A model generated the notes under the pieces. The model saw only the letters and a program-made list of their open reading frames with translations, ran no database searches and was not told the origin of the DNA. Both the position numbers and the translations under genes were made by a program. Shown piece after piece: positions 13,740 through 18,403 of a stretch of DNA of 18,403 bases. This DNA is from Angelakisella sp. GTDB taxonomy: Bacteria; Bacillota; Clostridia; Oscillospirales; Ruminococcaceae. The stretch lies in assembly GCA_022795575.1 (NCBI GenBank), contig JAAWGY010000018.1, forward strand, positions 1 through 18,403, in the 5' to 3' direction. How positions within the stretch are numbered: position 1 is the stretch's first letter; the number at the start of each line of letters is the position of its first letter.

Positions 13740-14876
13740 TCAGGGCGCTTCGCCAATCACCGAGGTGGCGCCGCCCCGGTCCCGCATCAGGGGCAGCATA
13801 TCGTCGGTGTACTCCACCCGGCCGTCGGGGAACACCCAAAGGGCCATCACCCCCAGCTCCCGGGCCAGGGCCTGTCCCTCCTGGTAGTCCATGACAAAAA
13901 GGCAGGTGGAAAGGAAGTCCCCCAGGCCGGAGTCATCGGCCACCACCGTCAGGGCCCGGTAGTGGTTGGCGGGCCACAGCGTCTTGGGGTCGATGATGTG
14001 GTGGATGTACTGGTCCCCCAGGGTATAAAACTGGCGGTAATCGCCGCTGGTGACGACACACTTGCCGCTGACAAAGAGGACGTCCAGGGAGGCGGTGGCG
14101 GGGTCGTCGGGGTCGGCAAAGGGGTTTTGGATCCCGATGCCCCAGCTGCCCCGGACGCCGTCCAGGGGGGGATCCTTGGTGACGATGTTGCCGCCGGCGC
14201 TGATGGTAAAGGAGTGAAAACCAGCCTGGTAAATCTCGTCGGCCACCAGCTGGGCGGCGTAGCCCTTGGCCACGGCGCCCACGTCCAGGGCCATCCCCCG
14301 GTCCTCCAGAAAAACGGTGCCCGCCTGGGGGTCGATGACCAGCTTATCCAGGCCGGCGCTGGCGGCAGCGGCCCGGAGGTCCTCCATGGGGGGGACGGCG
14401 TCGGGGGCATCGGCGGGCAGGGCGGTACCGGAGTAGCGCTCCCGGTACTGGTGCCAGAGCTGGAGGGCGGGGCCCATGGTGATATCCACCCTGCCGCCGG
14501 TGCGCTGGCACCAGTCCTTGGCAAACTGGAGCATATCAATCAGCTCCGGCTCCACCGCAACCGGGGCGACGCCGGCGTTTTGGTTGATGGTGCAGATGTT
14601 GTTGACGCCGGTGTACTCATAGAAGCGGTCGTAAAGGCGGCTGAGGTGGGCAAAGCGCTGGTGGATGGTCTCGGCGTAGTCCTCAAACTCCTGCTGGGTT
14701 TTGGTGTAGCCGATGATCTGGATAATGGTATCGAAGGTATCGTAAAACTGGGTGGTATAGCGGGTATAGCCGGTATCGGGGGCGGAGGTGCTGCTGCGGG
14801 AGGGGGTACAGCCGGCGGTAAGGAGCAGGGCTGTGGCCAAAAACAGGCAGCAGAGCCGCCGCAAGGATTGTCGCAT
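13740..14876 (-). CDS. apbE: FAD:protein FMN transferase (ApbE), lipoprotein
   Basis: A 378-residue extracytoplasmic lipoprotein; the signal peptide ends in the lipobox LLTAGC with acylated Cys23. ApbE enzymes attach FMN from FAD to a threonine of target proteins, such as Rnf/Nqr subunits or extracellular FMN-binding proteins. Conserved motifs: RVDITMGP (129-136), DVGAVAKGYA (198-207), ISAGGN (225-230), TSGDYRQF (276-283), HHIIDPKT (292-299) and the LSTCLF segment near 322. The ATG at 14876 is chosen over the GTG directly before it because GGAGG then sits at 7 nt. No acceptor protein is encoded in the window. The upstream 78 bp contain no convincing promoter. Confidence 0.92.
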   Translation of the reverse strand: MRQSLRRLCCLFLATALLLTAGCTPSRSSTSAPDTGYTRYTTQFYDTFDTIIQIIGYTKTQQEFEDYAETIHQRFAHLSRLYDRFYEYTGVNNICTINQNAGVAPVAVEPELIDMLQFAKDWCQRTGGRVDITMGPALQLWHQYRERYSGTALPADAPDAVPPMEDLRAAAASAGLDKLVIDPQAGTVFLEDRGMALDVGAVAKGYAAQLVADEIYQAGFHSFTISAGGNIVTKDPPLDGVRGSWGIGIQNPFADPDDPATASLDVLFVSGKCVVTSGDYRQFYTLGDQYIHHIIDPKTLWPANHYRALTVVADDSGLGDFLSTCLFVMDYQEGQALARELGVMALWVFPDGRVEYTDDMLPLMRDRGGATSVIGEAP

Positions 14877-14954
14877 CACAGAACCTCCAGTATCGTTTAA
14901 GATATCCGCCGGCCCCGCAGGGGGGCGTAAAGGAAACCACTTTTACAGGGATGG

Positions 14955-15551
14955 CTACAGCTCGCTGCGCCCGGCCAGGGCGCGGTACAGCGTCACCTCG
15001 TCGGCGTACTCCAGGTTGCCGCCAACCGGGATGCCGTAGGCCAGCCGCGTCACCTTTACCCCAAGGGGCTTTAGCAGCCGGGCGATGTACATGGCGGTGG
15101 CCTCCCCCTCCACGGTGGGGTTGGTGGCCATAATGACCTCCTCCGCACCGTCCTTGTTCACCCGCTCCAGCAGGCCCTTGACATTGATCTGCTCCGGGCC
15201 CACCCCGTCCATGGGGCTGATGAGGCCGTGGAGGACGTGGTAAACGCCGTTGTACTCCTTGGTGCGCTCAAAGGCCAACACGTCCCGGGGGTCCTCCACC
15301 ACGCAGATCAGCCCCTTCTCCCGCCCCTTGGCGGCGCAGATGGGGCAGAGCTCCCCGTCGGTGAGGTTGCCGCAGACGGGGCACTTCTTGATTTTGGTGC
15401 GGGCGTCCAGGATGGCCCCGGCAAAGTCCCGGGCCTTCTCCTCCGGAAGGTCCAGGATATAAAAAGCGAACCGCTGGGCGGTTTTGCGCCCCACCCCCGG
15501 CAGTTTGGCGAATTGTTCAATCAGCTTTACCAGCGGCAGGGCGCCTTCCAT
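14955..15551 (-). CDS. recR: Recombination mediator RecR
   Basis: A 198-residue protein of the RecFOR pathway, which loads RecA onto gapped DNA as a ring. An N-terminal helix-hairpin-helix (KLPGVGRKTAQRFAFY, 16-31) is followed by a C4 zinc finger (Cys57, 60, 69, 72), a Toprim domain starting at GLICVVEDPRD (80-90), and a C-terminal segment TRLAYGIPVGGNLEYADEVTL typical of RecR. The ATG at 15551 is preferred to the preceding GTG because GGGGAGG then has 8-nt spacing. It follows ybaB by 15 bp, the conserved order after dnaX in Firmicutes. Confidence 0.96.
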   Translation of the reverse strand: MEGALPLVKLIEQFAKLPGVGRKTAQRFAFYILDLPEEKARDFAGAILDARTKIKKCPVCGNLTDGELCPICAAKGREKGLICVVEDPRDVLAFERTKEYNGVYHVLHGLISPMDGVGPEQINVKGLLERVNKDGAEEVIMATNPTVEGEATAMYIARLLKPLGVKVTRLAYGIPVGGNLEYADEVTLYRALAGRSEL

Positions 15552-15566
15552 CACCGGGCCCTCCCC

Positions 15567-15917
15567 TTAAAACATCCCGGGGGCCCGCATCCCGCCGGTG
15601 ATGGCCCCCATCACCTGCTGGGCGTCGGCCTCCGCGGCCCGGATGGCCTCGTTCACCGCCCCGGCAATCATATCCTCCAGGATCTCCACATCCTCGGGGT
15701 CCACCACCTCCGGCTTAATGGAAACCTTTACCACTTCCTTTTTGCCGTTCATGGTGACGGCCACCATGCCGCCGCCGGCGGTGGCCTCGTACTCCTTGGC
15801 GTTCAGCTCCTCCTGGGCCTTTTCCATGGCCTCCTGCATCTTTTGGGCCTGGCGGATCATCTGGTTCATGTTGGCGGGGGCTCCGCCGCCCATCCCCTGG
15901 GGCAGTCTTGCTTTCAT
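15567..15917 (-). CDS. YbaB/EbfC nucleoid-associated protein
   Basis: A 116-residue DNA-binding protein of the YbaB/EbfC family, whose members form tweezer-like dimers. A Gly-rich N-terminus (LPQGMGGG) is followed by a long helix with NMNQMIRQAQKMQEAMEKAQ, then the strands EYEATAGGGMVAVTMNGKKEVVKVSIKPEVV and a C-terminal helix. I chose the ATG at 15917, which has AAGGAG 10-11 nt upstream. An ATG at 15926 is possible: it overlaps the previous stop as ATGA, but the same AAGGAG would lie only 1 nt away. It sits between dnaX and recR as in other bacteria, with one extra gene inserted before it. Confidence 0.92.
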   Translation of the reverse strand: MKARLPQGMGGGAPANMNQMIRQAQKMQEAMEKAQEELNAKEYEATAGGGMVAVTMNGKKEVVKVSIKPEVVDPEDVEILEDMIAGAVNEAIRAAEADAQQVMGAITGGMRAPGMF

Positions 15918-15922
15918 AAACG

Positions 15923-16303
15923 TCATTCTCCTTCTGCTAAAATGCGAACTTCTTGCCGGGCGCGCGTTCGCCCGCAGGTTTGTAAAAAACGTTGCTTTTC
16001 CTCCTGTTCCTCCGCTGTAAAGCAGAGGCCGGTAAGCTCGTCAAAAAGCGCCGGCTCCCGGCACAGCTGCCGCGGCGCGGGGGGCGGGCCCTTTTGGCGG
16101 TAGTAGCGGATCACCCGGGCCACCACCCCGGGGCGGCACAGGTTGATGCCCCAGGCCTCGGTCCAGCTCTGCCCCAGGCGTACAAAGGGGCGCTTGTCCC
16201 GGTAGACCAGCAGCTCCAGGCCCTCCACTCCTTCGGAAACCGAGTAGGTGTAAAGGACCTTTTCCACCGTGATCCGCCGGGCCTTTACCACAAACCCTGC
16301 CAC
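15923..16303 (-). CDS. Unknown 126-residue protein between dnaX and ybaB
   Basis: I do not recognise this family. The protein is soluble and basic (pattern of Arg/Lys) with an N-terminal mixed strand region (FVVKARRITVEKVLYTYSV, then GLELLVYRDKRPFVRLGQ). A middle VVARVIRYYRQKG helix precedes a Pro-rich turn (GPPPAPRQ) and a C-terminal charged helix (FTAEEQEEKQRFLQTCGR). It starts with GTG at 16303, 10 bp after the dnaX stop, preceded by a GGGGGCAGG-type site. No internal ATG exists. Its stop overlaps the alternative ybaB ATG by the classic ATGA. The tight packing implies cotranslation with the replication block. Composition and codon use resemble its neighbours. Confidence 0.75.
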   Translation of the reverse strand: MAGFVVKARRITVEKVLYTYSVSEGVEGLELLVYRDKRPFVRLGQSWTEAWGINLCRPGVVARVIRYYRQKGPPPAPRQLCREPALFDELTGLCFTAEEQEEKQRFLQTCGRTRARQEVRILAEGE

Positions 16304-16313
16304 GGCCTGCCCC

Positions 16314-17930
16314 CTACTGGATGTCCACCGGCACCCCGGCCTCCTGGGCGGCCCGCAGGATGTCGTCCACCGGGGCGGCCTTGGGGGCCTCCTCCTGGCT
16401 TTGGGGGGCGGGGCCGTTGTAGGGGCCGATGCCGTAGCGGACTCCCGTTACCTCCATAATGGCCTTTTTGATGGAGTCCCGGGTGTACTCGTTGCTCTTC
16501 ATCATCTCCCGGAAGACCGGGTTCTGGCTGGCGATGAGGATCCGCTTGCCCGCCTGGTAGGCGTCGGAGCCGGTGAGGGCCCCCTTGGCGGCGGGGTTGG
16601 ACCGGCCCAGCCGCTCCAGCACCTCCCCCCACTGGGGGAAGGGGACGGCATCCTTGCTGGGGTCCGGGGGCGGGGCGGCGCCGGGCCGGGACCGGGCGCC
16701 GGAGGGCGGGGCCTCCCGGGGGGGGGCGGCAGGCCGGGGCGCCGCCGGCGCAGGGGCGGCCAGCCCTCCGGCCAGGGCGGCGTTGAGCTTGGCCTCCAGC
16801 TGATCCACCCGCTGGAGCAGGGCCTCCGGGGACTGGTCCAGCCGGGGGTCGCAGAGGCGGATAGCGCCCATCTCCAGCTCGGTACGGCGGGAGGAGGTAC
16901 GGGTCATGGCGGACTGGACCTCCTGGAGCACCCGGACGGCGTGGATCAGCCGCCCCACGGTAAAGCTGCCCGCCTGCTCCCGGTAACGCTCCAACGTCTC
17001 CGGCAGGCAGACGATGAGCTCCCCGGGATCCCGGGAGGACAGCACCATCAAGAGGTTCCGGAAGTGGCCCACCAGCTGGGAGCAGAGGCGGTCGTACTCC
17101 ACCGCCTGGCCTCCCACCTTAGCGATCAGGTCCATCACGGCGGGGAGGTCCCCTGCCGCCACCCCTGCGGCCAGGTCAAAAAGATAATCCTGGGGGACCA
17201 GGCCCGCCGCATCGCTGACGGTCTGCACCGTAATCTCCCCCTGTTCCCCGCTATGGGAGCGGCAGAGGTCCAGGAGGGAGAGGGCGTCCCGCATTCCGCC
17301 ATCGGCCAGGCGGCCCAACAGGTGGGCGGCGTCGGTGTCCAGGGCGAAGCCCTCCTCCCCGGCGATATACAGCAGGCGGGCGGCGATGGTATCGGCCCCG
17401 ATGCGCCGGAAGTCGAACCGCTGGCAGCGGGAGAGGATGGTGGGGAGCATCTTCTGGACCTCGGTGGTGGCCAGGATAAAGATCACATGGGCGGGGGGCT
17501 CCTCCATAATCTTCAGCAGCGCATTGGATGCATCCTTGGAGAGCATATGGGTCTCGTCAATAATATACACCCGATACTTGGCGGCGGCGGGGAGGAAGTA
17601 GGCCTCCTCCCGGAGGGCACGGATATCGTCCACGCCGTTGTTGCTGGCGGCGTCGATTTCCATCACATCGGTGACGGCGCCGCTATCGATACCGCGGCAC
17701 ATTTCGCAGGTACCGCAGGGGCTGCCGTCCACTGGGTTCAGGCAGTTTACCGCCTTGGCAATCAGCTTAGCGCAGGTAGTTTTGCCGGTACCCCTGCTAC
17801 CCATCAGCAGGTAGGCATGGGCGGGGCGGCCCTGGCGGATCTCGTTCCTCAGGGTTGTAGTGATTGGCTCCTGGCCCACCACATCGTCGAAGCTTTTGGG
17901 TCTCCACTTACGATACAGGGCTTGATACAC
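16314..17930 (-). CDS. dnaX: DNA polymerase III subunit gamma/tau
   Basis: A 538-residue AAA+ clamp-loader ATPase. It opens MYQALYRKWRPKSFDDVVGQ; Walker A GSRGTGKT (44-51), zinc-site cysteines 63, 72, 75 and 78, Walker B IIDETHML (123-130), sensor-1 ATTE (154-157) and the SRC motif (167-169) are all present. A Pro/Ala-rich linker (about 395-430) leads to a C-terminal domain of about 105 residues, so this is the long, tau-like form. The start is GTG at 17930, with AAAGGAGG 10 nt upstream; the conserved N-terminus leaves no better choice. It lies 28 bp after the SRP RNA U-tract and is probably reached by read-through from the SRP promoter. Confidence 0.97.
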   Translation of the reverse strand: MYQALYRKWRPKSFDDVVGQEPITTTLRNEIRQGRPAHAYLLMGSRGTGKTTCAKLIAKAVNCLNPVDGSPCGTCEMCRGIDSGAVTDVMEIDAASNNGVDDIRALREEAYFLPAAAKYRVYIIDETHMLSKDASNALLKIMEEPPAHVIFILATTEVQKMLPTILSRCQRFDFRRIGADTIAARLLYIAGEEGFALDTDAAHLLGRLADGGMRDALSLLDLCRSHSGEQGEITVQTVSDAAGLVPQDYLFDLAAGVAAGDLPAVMDLIAKVGGQAVEYDRLCSQLVGHFRNLLMVLSSRDPGELIVCLPETLERYREQAGSFTVGRLIHAVRVLQEVQSAMTRTSSRRTELEMGAIRLCDPRLDQSPEALLQRVDQLEAKLNAALAGGLAAPAPAAPRPAAPPREAPPSGARSRPGAAPPPDPSKDAVPFPQWGEVLERLGRSNPAAKGALTGSDAYQAGKRILIASQNPVFREMMKSNEYTRDSIKKAIMEVTGVRYGIGPYNGPAPQSQEEAPKAAPVDDILRAAQEAGVPVDIQ

Positions 17931-17958
17931 CTTTACGCCGCCTCCTTTCCGGACCTAC

Positions 17959-18138
17959 AAAAAAGGACAGACACAGCCGGGATGGGAACGCCTTCTGCCA
18001 TACGGAGGCCGGTTGGCTGCGGCACCCGCAGAGCGCCGCTTAATGCTGCTCGGTTCCCCGCCTGACATGGTTCACGGCGTCGCGTCGCACAGGACCGGAC
18101 CTCCGCATGGCACAAGGTGTTCCTTTGACTGTCTATCC
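17959..18138 (-). ncRNA. ffs: Signal recognition particle RNA (long rod form)
   Basis: The minus strand carries the SRP domain IV core: GUGAACCAUGUCAGG, a GGGGAACCGAGCAGC tip, then AUUAAGC, which is the Ffh-binding hairpin of bacterial SRP RNA. Below it a rod can be paired almost without break: CCGGU/ACCGG, CGGAGG/CCUCCG, UGCCAU/AUGGCA, CCUU/AAGG, GGAAC/GUUCC and finally GGAUAGACA/UGUCUGUCC. Six U follow (17959-17964), serving as terminator. The rod is therefore about 174 nt plus the U-tract, longer than the roughly 100-nt small type. The promoter predicts transcription from about 18177, so some 40 nt of leader (with a GCCGG/CCGGC foldback) precede the rod; whether this is a reduced Alu domain is unclear. 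Location upstream of dnaX matches B. subtilis scr. Confidence 0.88.
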
Positions 18139-18183
18139 TTTTCCTGCCGGCATTGGACTGTTTGCCGTTCCGGCTTGGTTAGT

Positions 18184-18212
18184 ATTATACACGCTTTTGC
18201 AGGAAAACTCAA
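18184..18212 (-). promoter_or_regulatory. Strong promoter for SRP RNA and dnaX block
   Basis: On the minus strand TTGAGT (18207-18212), a 17-bp spacer and a perfect TATAAT (18184-18189). The predicted start is about 18177. Its strength fits a stable RNA gene. No other promoter was seen before dnaX. Confidence 0.82.
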
Positions 18213-18269
18213 CTGTTTTGGAAGAAAAAAAACGGCGGGGGGTAGAAGTGGCTTTTGTGCAGAGCAGCG

Positions 18270-18305
18270 GCCTGTCCCACAGGTTGTGCCCGCCGGGGCT
18301 TCCCG
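18270..18305 (+). repeat. Second copy of the dispersed 36-bp hairpin repeat
   Basis: Identical to 5895-5930, including the CCTGT-CCC-ACAGG hairpin and GCCGGGGCTTCCCG. Here it abuts compound repeat R3, showing that different repeat types are assembled side by side. The stretch 18213-18269 holds nothing I can assign. Confidence 0.75.
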
Positions 18306-18309
18306 GCCG

Positions 18310-18365
18310 CAGGTCCAGGGCCGCGCAGGCCCTGGTCGCTCCCGCAGGAGCGAAACTCCCCAGGT
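18310..18365 (-). repeat. Compound hairpin repeat, copy R3 (inverted, shortened)
   Basis: On the minus strand it begins CCTGGGGAGTTTCGCTCC and matches 2-53 of the window, identical over about the first 35 bp. The second hairpin differs (CCAGGGCCTGCGCGGCCCTGG), and the third hairpin and tail of R1/R2 are missing. The last 38 bp of the window (18366-18403) show no gene. Confidence 0.75.
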
Positions 18366-18403
18366 TGACTATGATAACGGCAGGGCTTGTGTTTTTGGCA
18401 CAG

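Noticed and set aside
12176..14900. Long plus-strand frames opposite pcrA, the small membrane protein and apbE.
   Set aside because: No ribosome binding sites or domains; they cross gene boundaries on the real coding strand.
16718..16726. A run of nine C in the dnaX mRNA within the Pro/Ala linker, as a possible gamma/tau slippage site.
   Set aside because: The linker is naturally rich in CCC codons, there is no A-rich slippery heptamer, and neither shifted frame gives an early stop close to the run as needed for a gamma form.
16269..18065. A 598-codon plus-strand open frame opposite dnaX and the SRP RNA.
   Set aside because: It is Gly/His/Gln-rich low-complexity sequence, a typical shadow of a GC-rich gene, and it crosses a structured RNA gene.

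Overview
The window looks like a chromosomal segment of a GC-rich, low-oxygen-adapted Firmicute, most likely of the Oscillospiraceae/Ruminococcaceae type (inference). The evidence is strong GGAGG-type ribosome binding sites, the Gram-positive order SRP RNA - dnaX - ybaB - recR, a clostridial-style ThyX and PcrA, a YabE-like G5/3D wall protein, and no outer-membrane genes. Most genes are housekeeping. I found no phage, toxin-antitoxin, CRISPR or biosynthetic cluster, and no tRNA or rRNA gene.

Layout. At the left edge lie a compound hairpin repeat (2-111) and a palindromic element (119-270), which abuts a minus-strand DUF1508 gene (272-646). A hairpin-rich intergenic region with divergent promoters (692-1067) follows. 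A plus-strand run then encodes a CPBP-family membrane protease, tadA (overlapping by 10 nt) and a YabE-like G5/3D protein, closed by a strong terminator at 3736-3780. metG follows on its own. It converges on a minus-strand U32-family gene (probable tRNA hydroxylase TrhP) across an 85-bp gap holding a dispersed repeat.

Positions 7205-8324 carry no gene I can support but are packed with repeats: two 161-bp palindromic elements, a 98-bp sequence present twice, several small hairpins and a second copy of the left-edge compound repeat.

From 8325 to 18212 everything is on the minus strand. Read in transcription order it starts with a near-consensus promoter and an unusually long SRP RNA. Next come dnaX (GTG start), a 126-residue unknown, ybaB and recR, forming a replication/recombination block. 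Then come a lipoprotein ApbE flavin transferase with a small three-helix membrane protein, the PcrA helicase, and a tight group of a GNAT acetyltransferase, a 91-residue unknown, thyX and tmk. thyX and tmk overlap and carry out successive steps of dTTP synthesis. The right edge holds a third, inverted copy of the compound repeat.

The most unusual content is the repeat system. One 161-bp palindrome (8133-8293) sits inside a copy of the compound repeat at a point where the left-edge copy is uninterrupted, so the window holds both an occupied and an empty site. The two 161-bp elements have equal length and near-identical tips but different arm sequences that still pair, which suggests selection on a folded structure.
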